From: Apus apus
Taxonomy: Eukaryota > Chordata > Aves > Apodiformes > Apodidae
Length of the DNA stretch: 64,000 nt
Assembly (NCBI RefSeq): GCF_020740795.1
Contig: NC_067295.1
Location: 3,224,501 to 3,288,500, forward strand
Direction of reading: 5' to 3'
Below are positions 25,201 through 39,620 of the stretch, piece after piece. Within the stretch, counting starts at the first letter, position 1. Every line of letters starts with the position of its first letter. The position numbers were made by a program, and so were the translations under genes. Under the pieces are notes generated by a model. That model had not been told where the DNA came from. It made no database searches and worked only from the letters and a program-made list of their open reading frames with translations.

Positions 25201-28200
25201 TGCAGAGTAAAGCTGCAGACTGCTCTCAAAAAAATTACTCAGATATAATTTACAGTTCATTTTATCAAAAGAGTTTAAGGGTGCTTTTTGTGTAAAGCAG
25301 AACACAGAAAACTTCAGTTGTATAAATACAGTAATCGTGTGATTTGAATAATTCATTTAGAAAGCAAAAATCACAGATCTGAGGACTCCCAGCTGAAAAA
25401 AAAGACAGTTCAAAATTACAACACACACTGGTGGAACAAACTGTACAGCAAACATGACTAAGCTATTTGCAGACAGCAATTGTGACAAAATCAAATCATC
25501 TTTTTTGATCATCCAAACAGAGACTGGGTATTGCTGGCATCTACAAAGCCAGGTTTGGCCACAGTCTGTGACCTCATCATTTTGTGCAATGGAATCTCAC
25601 TTTAACATGGCTGACAGGATCCACACATGCTACAAGAAAAGCCTTTGTTTTTACCAGCCAAACTCCATAGTCTAATGATGGAGCAGAACCCACAGTTCCT
25701 CAGGACACCTGCTGGAGGACAGAAGAGCTTACTTAGAGCTGTGAAAGAAATACCTGCTTGGGTCTGAAATCAGAACAGGGAAGCAATATCCAAGCAGCCT
25801 TCCAAGCATGGCTTCAGGATTTGCTCCAAAATGGATGGGCAAGAAGGCTCCAGCATTCACGTACTTGGAAGAAGAGCATTCTAATTTAGATCAAGTGGAT
25901 GTAAGTGGAAGACTGAATTACAGAAAACCCAAATAAGCCAAAAGACAGACGGCATGCCTTCCCTTCTCCATTTCAGTTCTCTCCCCAAATCAACATGACT
26001 GGTCTGCTGGTACCCACAGCTTCCCCTTAAGTAGAGAATCCACTTGATGCAATCTCCAAAGTTACCACATTGAATTCCAACAGGGAAACATCATCCAAAA
26101 GTAGGACTCCACAAGTTCTGCCCCAAAGCTGCCAGTGACTGAGGTCTGAAGCCAATCAGTTCAAGCAAACAGATAAACTTAATGCTTCTTGTCTCCCAAG
26201 TGAGAAATTGAAGTTGGGAAGTGGGGAAAAGCTGCTTTGGACTTCAAGATCTGAAACTGCAGCCTCACCGGGAAAGAGAGAATTAGGGTATTTATAATTA
26301 TTTGCTTTCCTTGTTCCTCCCCATATTTCAGGAACATTAACAGTTTTCAGAAACTCTTAATTAATTGTTGTTCCCAACACACTAACAAATATTCTCTGGC
26401 AGGGGAGCTGTACTTTCCAGCATGCTCTTCTGTCGGTCTAGCTTTTGTCCTAACAAATCCAACATCTACAACGCACATGGCAAGACAATTCAGCCTCCTT
26501 CTATAATTTACTCAGACATGTCAGTGGAGGCCAGAAACACAACAAAGAACTCAACCTTTCTGTCCTCAGATCCCAAGAGCTGTGCAGGCTACCCCAGCAG
26601 CGGGATTAAGTTATCTGGGCTCTTAAAGTCCCTGTATGCAGAAAAAAGAAAGGCTGATACATATGCACAAATCACAGTGTTGGAATGGGGGTGACAAGGG
26701 AGAACTTGGGAGGGAAAAAGTGAATTATTAAGTCTTTTACCTGAGCAAAAACCAGAACTGCCTTGGCATACTTCACTTGAAAAAAACAGCTAAGAGCTTG
26801 AAGCAAAAGCAGGGGATTCTTGAGTAAACTCTTACAACTGCAGATCACCAGTGACCTCACATAAAGCAGAACAAAAGTATTACACAAGATCCCACACAGA
26901 TTCCTAGTTCTGAACTCCTGCTTTGATTCTATGGTTATAAACACGTGCAGTGTTTTGTGGACAAATACAGAGTCTTCATGCTTTCCAGCAGGATTAAAAA
27001 AAGAATGAGAGCCCTGCCTCACGCCTTCTTGAGAGCATCTCAAGTTGCTTTAAAGCTATCCCTGCCAAGTAAAGAGGTGGTTTACTCAGGTCTGTAAGAA
27101 GTCTTTCCTAGTTCTAGTTTTCAAGACAGTTTCCTATAATCTGGTAGTGAAAATAATTTAGACACACAGAATGAAATGTAAGAAAGGCTGCATGACACTG
27201 TATCCCTGGGCATTTTACAGAGCAGCAAAGAATAAAAAGTCCAAGTGAGGTAAAATTAGAACCACCTAAGCTCGTTAAAGGAGTTGTAACTAAATGAAAT
27301 AGCATTTACAGGCCAGTGCCTAGATACGTTGGCCATTAGCAACTGAGAGTTCACAAAGTTTCTGTCTTTTGGAAGATCATAAGGACACAGATGGCAGTAG
27401 AAGTCACAGCTGTTCAGAATCAAGCCAATCTAGTCATTACCACATGTTCTTTAAGAAAATAAAACATTTCCACAACACTCAACTATTTCAGAGAACATAA
27501 GTAAACCAGCAAGGGGGACACTGCTTAAGTCTTCTTTTTAATTCCCCTCACACTACCTTAGAAGCCTTCCTCTGTCACCTGAACACAGAACTTCTTTAGA
27601 AGCAAAACCAGAAAAATGATCCATGATCAGAAGTTCATCTACCTCTTTACTAGTGCTCCACAGGAATGTGTTTCACTGTACAATACTTTCCTCCCTGAAG
27701 TCAGAACAGTCATAAAAAAGGGGGAGAGGAGGTTGATTGCACTAGTTCTACAGCATCTGGCTATGCAATAAGACTCTTGAAATAATTTTCTCTAGTGTAG
27801 CATATAGCCAACAAATCTGGCAAGAAGCAACTTTAAGCATGTGTTGCTGTGACAGCAATGAATTATCACCCCAGTCTGCAGCAAGATTAACACTTACAAC
27901 CTTGGCACGAAGAGCAGTCTGCTCAGATAGTGTGTCAGGAGTAGTGCTCCCCGAGCAGACTCTAAAGGGTGGGCCCACTTTCAGAAATTAAGAGCACAGA
28001 AATGCAGACATTTGCCTAAACTGTAAACAAACAGATAATTTCTAGGGAAAAAGGCAGTGTACAGCCAAGGAAGTATGAACACCAAGGGAAATTCAAGGTA
28101 TGGAAGGAACAGAACAAAAAACCCAACACCACAGCCTTTGAAAACAAGGTACAGCCTGTGATGGGAGGGCATGCTCCAAAGAACAGTCACAGAAAAGAAC

Positions 28201-31200
28201 CAAAAATCAGAAAACAGCCTCCCAGATTCCTCCTGCTTACTACAAAAACATTCAGGTACCCAGTCAAACCAACCTGACATAAAATAAGCTACCCTGCAAG
28301 CTATGAACAAATCGTAGGAAAAAACCAACACTTCACTTTGCTTCATAAGCCAGAAGAAACATATAACATTAATACTAACAGAATTTATTTCACAGATTCC
28401 ACTTCCAACTCTTAAATTGAAGGAAACACTTTAACAAGAAGCATCTGAATACGCGAGGTTAAGTGATTCAGCACTGAGGAAAACAAGGACAAAACTATTT
28501 AATCTCTCAGAAAAGAAATCTCATTCACTATTAGTAAAAGCTGGGTGTAAGCTTTAAGGGTGGTTAAAGTGACAAGAAAAATCTAACAGGCATCACAATC
28601 AACATGGTTTTACACAGGGCAGAGCTTTCTGCAGGGCAAAACTTTACCATTGCCTTGGAAAGCTTTATTTCAAATCTGTATCTGTAAAGAGGGATAATAT
28701 ACCTCCAAATTCCCAAACATGACAGCAGGAGAGAGAGTTAAAAGAACACTGTGTTGAGAATCTTTTAAGGAAGTGATCACAGCTCATCTACTATCCTGCA
28801 GGAAATTAGTTTCAATTCCCTGAGATTAGAAGCTTCTCCAAGTGAGAAGGTTGCAAACATGTTGTCTAGCAAAGAGGAGTAAACACTGAGTTGAAGTAGA
28901 TCGTGTAACTGATGTCAGTTTGGGAAAATCTACTTTGGAAAGAAAGTAGGGAAGTGCACCTAAAGTTTTTTAATACTGCTTTGTAATGATGAATTGAATA
29001 CTATATTGGCTGGGAAGACCAACCTTCATCCAAGGGACAGTGCAAGACATCCACAGAGCAGACTCCAGCATCCTTAGTTCCTATCATTCCATTCAGACTT
29101 CACTTGCTGCTGCCATCTACAATTGTTAACTCAAGGGGAATTAAAAAAGGAAAAAAATCCTAACAAAAACACACTACCCCCCAACTCCTGTGAAATTAGG
29201 AGGTGAGTAAAGCAGTTAGTTCTGTTTTTCATTCCCACAGAGCAGCTTGCAAACTATTTTCACCATACCTTTCCTCCCAGTTCCTCATTACTCCAAGCTA
29301 GCACATCACTAATGACAGACAGAGCCTTAAATCACTGATCTCTGCTAACAAAGACAACATATTGTCCCCCAAATCTATGTAATGACCTGCTGGGTCACCA
29401 AAATAGCAGCATTCTGTCTTCAAGAGCAGAAAGAGACACTACTTAGAGGGGTGGATATGAGCACCAGCACTTTCTGTGGTCCACTCTCCTTCCAGTTCCC
29501 TCCTCCAGCACAGATTACCACTGGAGCAAGGCAGCCACAGGGCACATCCTTCCTTGCCCATGTATTCCCACTAGTATCCACACAGTTCTGTGGGCTGAGA
29601 GGGGAATTTTATGTCTCAGAGGAAGCTGTCCTTCTGAGGAGAAGGGAGGCATTTCTACCTACAATCATGTTGATGTTATTAGCTTATTAACACCAGATAT
29701 TTGAAATATCTCACTCATTTAGGCTTATGTGCTCCAGCTGGTTTGTTTTTTTTTACATTTGGGTTTTTGCTGCCTTTCAGCATATGGGATTGTATCCACT
29801 ACCTGTGCAGCAAATGCCACCAAGTAAAATCCAGGCTTGACAGCTATTTTGGGCTGCTGGATTAGAAGTGTTAGCTGCATTAATGGGGCAGTGAGAACAA
29901 AGTCTTCTGTGGCTAGAGTGTGCTGAAACACCAGGCAAATTGGTGTATGTCAGCTCCTCCAGAAAATGTCCAGTTTGAGCAGCCTTCGGGCAGTATGATT
30001 CTTCAGGGAACTTCACACCTTTATTGTCCTCATCTCCACAAGATGGAAATTTTCAAACGTGGTTTTTGCAGGGTCCATCTCCTGCAGATTGAGGCTGTTC
30101 TGCTGCTGCTGCTGGAAGACTACTATCAGGGAGCTTGCTCTTGAACACAAAGACCACCACACGGTTGAGGGAGACCAGCAGGCCTGCCTGAATATGCTGC
30201 AGCAATACCAACAACAGATTTAACTGGTATTCCAAGAAAATATCAAGTCCCTCAGCACAACCACACGCTCAGGACGCCCTGATGGGCCTGCAAAGCCAGC
30301 ACTTCTCCTCCACCCTAGGATGCATGTCAGGGTTTTTCTGGAGTGCTGCTCTTCTGCTGCCTTCATCTGGCACACCAGTCCTGCAGGGCTGTGGCCACTG
30401 GCACAGTTCAGAACAGCCTTGGGGCTGCTCTGCAGTACACAAGGGAGTAGGCTAGATGAAAACCAGGACCATGAACAGCTAATTTACAATCCCATTATCC
30501 TGTCATCCTCAACTATATGCAGCACGAGTATGACCTAGGCACATGCCCTCTGATGAGATGCTTTAAACAACAACAAAAGCAAAGCTAAAATATCTTAACA
30601 GAGCTCAATTATAAAAGACAAACTCTTAACTTTGAGACAGGCTTGATTCAAGAGAGAAATAATGGCTCATAACTTGATTATTTAGAAATAGACTACTCAT
30701 TTCATTAAATTAAATATAATGTGAGAAGTGGATTTTATGTAATAGCTGATCACAGATTACAGGCATTGTACACCCCTGACTAATTTATTTTTCAGAAGGA
30801 AACTGGAGTAGAAGCAGATTATTTGCATACAGGAATAAGTTCTAATGACTGCAAACATAAGACAGGTTTCACACTTCAGGCTCAGCACACACTGGCACAT
30901 CTGTGAAAGCACACAATGCTTCCAACAGCAGGCACAACCACACAACTGTAGCAGTATCAGAACCTTTCCAATTAAGTTAGCATTATGAACACCTTACAGA
31001 AGAAGTCATTAGCACATGGAGTAGACTCAAGCACAGTCAACCTGTCAGTGGCACAGTTCCTCAAACTGCCTTACACAGCCCCCAAGCATCACTTCTCACG
31101 TCCTTTGCCATCACCCTGGCACTGCCCCCTCAAGCTACCACCACTACAGCTGCTTGTTCAACCTTCTGTTGACAAGTAACACGCAGCTAATTCAGGTGAA

Positions 31201-33380
31201 ATATTGCTAGGAGGAAAAAAACACAACAAAGTATCATTTTCATCCTAAACCCTTGCAGGTTCATGGCACAACGGCACCAACATGATGCAGCCAATGGTAC
31301 AACAGAAAGAACATGTGGCCAAGAGCTGGTAATTTCTCAGACTGCTAAGGGAGGACACACAGCCACAACCAGAGTTGCAGTTCATGTTCTCAACTCACTA
31401 GTCTTTGGTCATACTGCACAAAAGGTCCAAATTTCACGTATCTTGCTCTTCTCTGATAAAGGAAATATTGCCCTGTCCTGTATCTAAAATGGCACTTTTG
31501 TCATCCAGACCATTTGTCAATTCCATCACATACTTGTGCCTCCCTGGTACCCACATATCTAGCTAGTTATAAAATGTTAATTCCAGATTTTAAAATTTTC
31601 CAGATTCTGTAACTTGCCTTTTCAACCTTAAAGTATTTTTTTATGTTGTGGCTTGTTTTCTTTTTTTCACTGTGTAAACCAACTTGCCTGCAAAACAGCT
31701 TCAACCTACACGTTAATATGCTAACAGAATTAAATGGCTTACTTTTCAAGGGATTGCCATAACTAAGTAATTCTTCAGGTTACCACTAAACTGCAGTTGT
31801 TTTTCTACAGTGACACTTTTTTGCAGTAAGCAGCCTAAGACAAAAAAACACTCCACCCCTTACTGCCTGAAATCCTTTGATAAGGGCCTAAAAACTTGCA
31901 TTCCAATTATGAGATGTCCCTGTGACCTCAGACATGCCAGGATCCCTCCCCTTAAGTCTCCTTTTGATAAAACACTTCACCACATGGATGAACAAAAGAT
32001 TCACTTCTCATAAAACAATTTCTTGAATGTTCCATGGATATTTTTCATTTTTAAACTTGGCACTATTTCACAGATACACAACAGTACACTCCACAGAATT
32101 ATTCCCTTACACTTTGTGACTGAGATAACTTCAACTAGCAAACAACTAATTGACAGGAACTCTTCTGCATGTGTAAGTATAAATCAATTCTGCTAACTGG
32201 ATCAATGCAGATTATAAAGAGATGCAGAAATTTAATTTATTGAGTGTTGCGAGCAAGTACGGGGGGGGGCTACAATTGAGACAACAGTAGAACTTAAATA
32301 TCAAGAAAAGGTGTAAGAAGTGGAATTACCACATGACAAGGAAACATATCACTAAGGGGAGTAATATCAAACTAAGCTGGACAAAGCAGAAGATCAATCT
32401 TGCCAGGGAGCAGCCTCATAACGAGAGCACCTTGTTCCTCTTACAGCACATAACTGCAATAACTCTTGAAACTATTTTCACTGTCTTCCTCATTCTATTC
32501 TCCACAGCACTCTTTAAGATCATTCCATGACCAAAACCAGAAAATTAAGTCACAAATGACAAAAGACATGAGTGTTAACCATTTGGGTAAATATATCCAA
32601 TAATTAGCTTTTGGGGGAGGTTGCTTGCAAAGAGAGTATGACAAAAGCCAGAAATGTACAGAAAACAAGATTATATGAGAATTTCACCATGGTTACTAGC
32701 TGCCAAGCAGGACAGCAATTCAGTTTAAGAAGAAAACTAGGCAGTAATATGGAGACAACTAAGCACAGCAAAGAAAAACATAAAACCTCAAGGCAAATTA
32801 TGCAATTGTCACTGGAGAGCACAGGGTCACAAAACCTCACCTAACGTAAATGAGGTACTGAAATCAGTCAGCTATCTCAGCTGTCTTCACTTATGAAGTC
32901 ATCACACATCTGCTGTGCAATAAATCTCACCTTTGCTTACCAACTATACTCTAAAGAATGAACCTTAAAATCTGGCTTGCATGCAGCAACAAGCCTGAAT
33001 GCACAGGACAGAGTGCAAATTATAATCAGACAAACTTTGTGAAATAACATTAGGTGGTTTGAAGCCATATGGAGGAGAAAACTAATACTAAAAAAACCCA
33101 AATAAACCAGAAAATTATGGGGGTGTGGGAAGGCAAAAAATAGCTGCTGTTTTCCCTCCTTGTGCTAAGACACACCGAAGTAATAGAACTCAGATCTGTA
33201 TTTCATGAAAAACAAAAGCCCTTTAAAAACAGAAGCAAAATATACATATAAAAGCTCTGGTGGCCAATTCAGTGAGACAAATCCAAAGCCAAAACCTATT
33301 TTAAAAAGACTACCTGAATGCATGAACTTCCGAGCATCAAGTGAGGCAGTCACCACAAATGGAACTCAGCTTCACATTAC

Positions 33381-33475
33381 AGAGTCATAGAATGGTTTGG
33401 GCTGGAAGGGGCCTACTCCATCATCCCCATCACTGAACTATATTCTAGTACTAGAGGGTCTTTCATGCGTTTCCA
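33381..33475 (-). mobile_element. CR1 LINE 3' fragment, short
   Basis: AGAGTCATAGAATGGTTTGG then GCTGGAAGGGGCC is the characteristic CR1 3' terminus in reverse complement. Only about 90 bases remain. It lies 430 bp from another CR1 copy in the same orientation. Confidence 0.8.
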
Positions 33476-33686
33476 CAAAAGTTACTACTAATATTGTCAA
33501 TTTTTACCTTCTGGATTTCAATTGTGGATTAACATAATATATATAAATGAATTAAAACAACTGGATTTAATATTTTAAGGCAGGAGTGACAACACAAAAC
33601 TCCAGACTAAGGTACTAATGAAAAATAAGATATATTCTAATGAACTTGCAATTAAATGTAGATTAATCATCACTACAATTTCATTT

Positions 33687-33700
33687 TATATATATATATA
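33687..33700. repeat. (TA)7 microsatellite
   Basis: A short TA run in AT-rich intronic DNA. Confidence 0.8.
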
Positions 33701-33902
33701 CAACTCACTGAACTTATGAATGGTTGTATTTTTACATCCTACATGTATGTGCACGAGAGCTCAGCAGATCAACTCCCATACTGCAAAACCAGGAGGGTGT
33801 GAGAACAAGACCATGTAAGTGTAGTTCAACCTAGGTTCTCTTCTCAGTGTTACTACTATGGTGGTGTCACATTTCATTAACTGCTTCTCACTACTACTTT
33901 TA

Positions 33903-34130
33903 ATATCACAGAATGGTTTTGGTTGGAAGGGACTTTCAAGATCATCTAGATACAACCCACCTGCATGGGCAGTGACATCTTCCACAAACCAGGTTGCTCC
34001 AAGCCCCATCCAACCTGCCCTTCAGCACTTCCAGAGATGGGGCAGCCACAGCTTCTCTGAGCAACCTGGGCCAGGGTCTCACCACCCTCCTAGTGAAGAA
34101 CTTCCTCCTCGTGTCCAAATACAAGGATAT
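33903..34130 (-). mobile_element. CR1 LINE 3' fragment
   Basis: It starts TATCACAGAATGGTTTTGGT, then TGGAAGGGACTTTCAAGATC, and continues through the CR1 block CCAAGCCCCATCCAACCTGC and GGGCCAGGGTCTCACCACCC. The element is in reverse orientation and 5'-truncated. An open frame through it is only the antisense frame common to many CR1 copies. Confidence 0.9.
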
Positions 34131-34671
34131 TTAATATATTTGACACGCTTAATGTTAGAATTTGTTACTGGACATCAGAACTTCACCTGGGCCCAGTACT
34201 TAGGCCAAAAAGACACTACATTTTCTAAGTGTGTTTAAAACGACTTCTGGTACCACATCTACTTTTTTCTTTTTTTTAAGTCTCACCTTGTCTAACACCC
34301 AGTTTTTTAATTCAATGACAACTTTAGTGCACTGTAGACCTCCACAGAAATATTTCCCAGGGATATGCTGACATCACCAGGGATACTATGCAAAAGGTAG
34401 ACAAAAGCAGCCATGTTAATTTCAAGCTCCATTAAACACAGGAGAGGAAGAAGGAGAAGGGAGGGAAGTTATCTTTACCAACTTAGAAAAGCAGCAGAAA
34501 TAGACAGGGGAAAAAAAAAGAAGACTTTTAAATTAGTGTTATATACAACTGTGAGATTTTTTTTAAAGCCTTAAGTAACATTCTACCTAAGTAGAGAACT
34601 GAAAAAAAGTCGAGTATTTGCTGCATTTCACACAAAAGACTGTGACGAGACAGATGCCTGAGGGTAATCAC

Positions 34672-34685
34672 TTATCAACTGATAA
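34672..34685. promoter_or_regulatory. Inverted GATA pair
   Basis: TTATCA-AC-TGATAA places two GATA motifs back to back with a 2-base spacer in USP22 intron 1. Motif evidence only. Confidence 0.4.
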
Positions 34686-36505
34686 AGGGAATCTCAGGTT
34701 ACTTTGAGTCAACTGGTGTCTGGTAACAGTTCACTTTATTGATCATTAAGTATGTCTTGAAATAGATAAAACTATATTCTTCTTCTTAAATGAGATATAT
34801 CAACACGGTGGAAGCTGTCCTAGTACTAAAGCAAAGCACAGAGCCTCCTGGGGTTGCTATGCAAGTTGCATGTGTTTTGAACCCAACAGAATGCAGGTTA
34901 ATTTTGCAATGAGTAACTCTACAACATTGATTACATTATGAGCTAATGCAGCAAAGTTCTTATCTTGAATTAAGCAGAGCACACATAAACGACTGCTAAA
35001 TCAATATGTAAAAGAATACAAGCACCAAGACAGAGCTTTCACCCAGTCGGAACAGATCTACCAGCTTCTAGACCTGCTTCTGCTAAGAAAAGGTTCCCAA
35101 CTGAGGCCTCTCAGATAACATATGGCTCTCCCCACGCTCCAGCACTGCTTGCTGACAACACAGTCCAGGGTAACATAATAAACTGTAATGTCATCATAGC
35201 ATTTCACTCACTTAGCTCCATGGCCCATAGGTTAACAAGAGACTGGCGGTAACTGCTCTAGGCAGCTCTTTCTGTCCAAGTCTCAAAAGCTTCTAACTAT
35301 AATGGCTCTTTGAAGGGATTTAAAAAACAAGGTACTTTTAAAAAATGTAATTCTAGTAAATCCAGCAAGACGCATAGAGGTCACCTTCAGATTGCCTCGC
35401 TTGTGATGCCACTGGAGTTGGTATGTAAGCAGAAGTACAGATGTATCTCCTAACCCTGGATGCTGCCACACACTACAGACACATTGTAAAATACTTGGGA
35501 GAACCATGGGAATACAAGAATTAAAAACCCAAAGCCACCTTTTCAAGCAGCTGTCAGCCAAATGAAATGGAAAGATATGGCTGATTAAAAAAGCCCTGCA
35601 TCTACCAGGAAAAAGACATCAAGAAACCATAGTTCCAAGTCAGTTGCACATGAAGAGGAAAAACTATGGGTGCTAAATTTAATATGAGAAACAAGCTCTT
35701 ATACCAAGTTAATCTTTCTCTGGTTTAAAGCAAGTCAGCCACCCTCAGGAATCAAACCAACAGTTGCAACAGCATTTGTGACAAAGCGGGGTGCCCAGAG
35801 TATGTCCCAAAAGAAAACATACTTCTCTGGCTCAGCCTCAAATAGCAGTAAGTCAGGAGAAGGGGAGTCAGCAAGACACAAGCAGGCAACCTCCACTACC
35901 AGTCAGCAGCATTTACCTGTTGATTTGTTCCTCCAGCTACTAAGACAGAAAATCCTCAAATGAAAGGAGGAGAGAAGGTTTGAAACCGATTTGCAGCTCT
36001 GGTTTCATGTTAACGCTACAGATTAAGGCCTGAAACAAAAATGAGGATATCAGCTAACCTTTGTTTGGGGTTTAAAGCTTTAATGGCTTAAAATAAAGCT
36101 CAACAGATAGTCCAACAAATCAAACAAAGCCATTCCACTCAGTTCACCTTCACACTACTAGCTGTCGTCCTAGTTTGAAAGCTTTCAGTATTTTCAACAC
36201 CAAGTAAATATGATCATTGACTGCAGAAAAAATTAAAGACATGCTAAAACTGCCCCTGACAAACAGCCAGGCTATTAGCAACCCCTGACCACTGATAAGA
36301 CTACAGAAAAAAAGAAGCCTTCTTGTCCAGCTTATCCCTATTTTTTTCTTCCTTCATCAGCTTGTGCAGACCCATCTTTCTCTGCAGCAGGGAATAAACT
36401 AAAGTATGGGGGAAACTGCATTTACTGTGCTCTTTTGTCTCCTCACCCATATAATAAAACAAAACAAAAAAACATAAATAAATGGTTCCAATACAACTAC
36501 TGTTC

Positions 36506-36514
36506 ATGAGTCAT
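36506..36514. promoter_or_regulatory. AP-1 consensus ATGAGTCAT
   Basis: A perfect 9-bp palindromic TRE in USP22 intron 1. Binding is inferred. Confidence 0.35.
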
Positions 36515-36716
36515 CTTCAGTGATAGATCTAAATAATCTTTAAATAAGGCTGTAAGTGTTGACCTGACAAGAGAGAGATGAGCAAATGTTTGGGTAAGTC
36601 CTGATCAGGTAAGTGGGGTTCAGATCCCACAATTCAAGAATTCTGTTCACCACCACAGATTCATGGCACGAGACTAATTCCTAACCTTTGGCCCAGAAAC
36701 CAACCATGTTTTTGGG

Positions 36717-36759
<43 letters not shown>
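36717..36759. repeat. Poly-A run (43 A)
   Basis: The longest homopolymer in the window. It could be the tail of a retroposed sequence, but the upstream 200 bases match no family I recognise. The exact length is prone to sequencing error. Confidence 0.85.
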
Positions 36760-36763
<4 letters not shown>

Positions 36764-39581
36764 AAGGATACAAAATAGGGATTAACACCACTAGGAAGAG
36801 GAAGGCCTTGTATTATACTCCTCTTCAGCACCAAAGATACAGGCTCAGTGGAGGATTTTCAACCTGGCTTGTCCCACACATGCCATGTGTGAAGCTAAAA
36901 ATCTTATGTCTGGATATCTCACACCAAAGATTTGTCTTCACACCAAGAGGAAAGAGAACATTACCTTAAGCAGGTTTAAGGACCTTCCTACTCCTCTGAA
37001 GTTAAGAACTAAGGAAGACTGTTCAGTTATGAAACTGGAGATGTCCTGAACAATGAGGGTTGAAGCTGGTTTTGACACTTAGGGGCTTTCAGAGAGAAAA
37101 TTCCCACAACACATGGCAAAGAACATCATCCTTCCTGAGTGAATCACAGTTCACAAAAGCAGCCAAAGCAGAGTATGCAGCTGAAAGAGAGACCTGCTTC
37201 TTGAATCCTGGACTCCTCTTTTAAATTCTCCACAGAATTTGTAATCCAGAAGTTTGGTGCATATGCTAAAAACGTTAAAGAAAAACAAGCTCAGATTTCC
37301 CTACTAATTTAAGCAATTAAAATACCAAGCCTGAGAAGGCAGCACAGCCTGCTAAGGTTCCTTGCCCATCTGTTATGGTACAAAGCAAATCACCTCAGCA
37401 ATACTTCCCTGTTCCCGGACATGTATATGGAGTAAGGCTGTGAGGGAGGAAGCAAGTGAGCAAGCATGCCTCAACAGGCATTCCATGAGAAGTTCCACCA
37501 TTAGCTTACCCTGTGACTGCAAGGTCATTTTAGCAGGTATTTAACACATTGATTCGAGTCTGTGAACCACAATACTTGCTACTGAAAAGATGACATGGCA
37601 TTTATTTGCTACGGTAATATTAAGCTTTTTCTACTTCGAAAGTCAGGAAATGAAGCAAAAAGTCATTTTAGTTTTAAGTATCTATGAATCAACTGTCTGT
37701 CAAACATTAGAAGGGATGAAGGACTTAAGCCAAAAGTACATGGGGAGAAGGATACCTGTGGATAGGATACCTCTCTTATAAAAGAAAATCTTTCCCCATA
37801 TCTGAAAGCATCAGTCAGTCTGTAGGGCCCACGTAAAGAGAGAATAATGGAAAAAAAACCCAAAAGCTCTCAAACAGGAAGAAATATGCTAGAATGCACT
37901 TGCTGTCATTGCCAGTCTACAACCCTTGACAGGCAATTATTCTTTGATCTATTGGCAGAAGCACAGAACAAACATTCTGAAATTCCAGATAGGACCTATG
38001 CATATCATGACTGTGGTCATGGTGAGCAGCTTACTTTTATCATCAAGAACCTTTTCAGAGCAGTGACAGTAAGAACCACTCAGAAGGAGAAAGGCAGTTC
38101 CCTTCCAAGGTGTAAACCCAGTAAGACAGAAATTACTTGTAAATTCAGCTGCCCTTCAAGCATGGAAACCATTACTTAACTCCTAGACACAAAGATGCAC
38201 CTACACATCTAATTGCTCACTGATGGGGACCATAAAGCTACATTCAACACTGTAAACCAGATTATTTTCTCGTCTGGAATTCGAAAGGAATAAGGCAAGT
38301 GTTTCAAGTGTGACTTAGGGAAAAATGGGAAAAGCTGACATGAAGGGCTGGCAGGGAGTCTTTTTGGCATCCTCTGTATGTTCTGTAATACCTGCGTGGG
38401 AGGTGGTGGTGCTGAATTTAAGGACATTATATAGTGTTAAACTAATTGTGAGGTAATTTCCACATCAAAATATTCAAGGTAAACTCCATGACCTACAGAA
38501 ACATGAGCTTTGCCACCAGCTTATTAAACAGACTCTAAGTGTCACAAATTAAAAATCAAGAGTTACAGGTCAAAGTCCTAAATCTGAGATGGTCAACCCT
38601 AATTTTGTGACACTTTACATGTGACTTAAGCCCTGAATTCTACATCCAACTTTGAATCACAATAATTAAAATGTCAAGAGCCATTATTTGGATTTCTCCT
38701 CTACCCCTTTTCCTGTCCTCAAACAGTGTGACAGACAGGTTTTTGTCTTCACTTGGGCTTTACCATCAGCACCATGTTCCGACCATGGCAGAGCCTTTGC
38801 CTGGAGCAGCATGCCCTATGGCTGCTGCACTTTACTCCTTGGGGCAAGATGCAGTGAGGTGAGGCGAGTGACAGCCTTCCTGTAGATACAACAATCCACC
38901 ATGACAACAGCTCAAATCCCGGTGTAGACAACACTTCAGAAGCAAGCACACTCCCAAAACCTTCACCAGAATTCCAGTATCTACAAAGATACATGCATAA
39001 CTGCCTCTTGCTTCTGACTGAGAATCCAAGCACACGTTTGTTCAGGTTTCCAACTATAAACTGTGCTTTCCAGCTATTCTGCTCCAAACTCTGGGTGTAA
39101 AGCATACTGACCTGAGAACTGATGCTCAGAAAAGCTTATCTGCAGAAAAGGTAGGTATTAAAAACGAACAGCAAACAGCAAGCAGTGTTAAAATGGTCTT
39201 CTGAAGCATAATGCAGCAGGCAGTGCAAGTAAAGCAGGAGCAACGGACACTTTCTGCCCCCTGCAGTTCCCATTGCTACCCAGATTTTTAAGGCACCCTT
39301 GGGAGGGAAAGTATGTTACCATTCCACAAACCTAACCATTCCCTTCTGGCTAACACCACAAAGCCAAGACATTTTTTACAGCTAGGTTCATCTTAACTTG
39401 ACCAACACTCCCCATTAACGATCAGCTACAGCTGCTGAAGGTTTTTGGTGATAAATGACTGATGCTGCTTTTACAACATAAAATCCCCTTTTACCTTTAA
39501 TTTGACCTGGTGATTTTGATTAGGATTAAGAATCCTCACCAATAAATATGTACTCTAAAGCAGCTTCACCTATGCCCCAAA

Positions 39582-39620
39582 AATATATATATATACATGT
39601 AATATATGTATATATAAAAG
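39582..39620. repeat. AT-rich microsatellite with inverted symmetry
   Basis: TATATATACAT (39588-39598) and ATGTATATATA (39606-39616) form an 11-bp perfect inverted repeat around a 7-base loop. Confidence 0.7.

Noticed and set aside
33858-34238. Plus-strand frame with SPIQPALQHFQRWGSHSFSE-like peptide (also at 63385-63882)
   Set aside because: Both peptides are translations of CR1 3' ends in antisense, so the similarity comes from the repeat and not from a gene.
36600-36640. tRNA-like T-arm (GTGGGGTTCAGATCCCAC)
   Set aside because: The loop is one base too long, and no acceptor stem, D arm or anticodon arm can be drawn around it, so it is not a tRNA gene.
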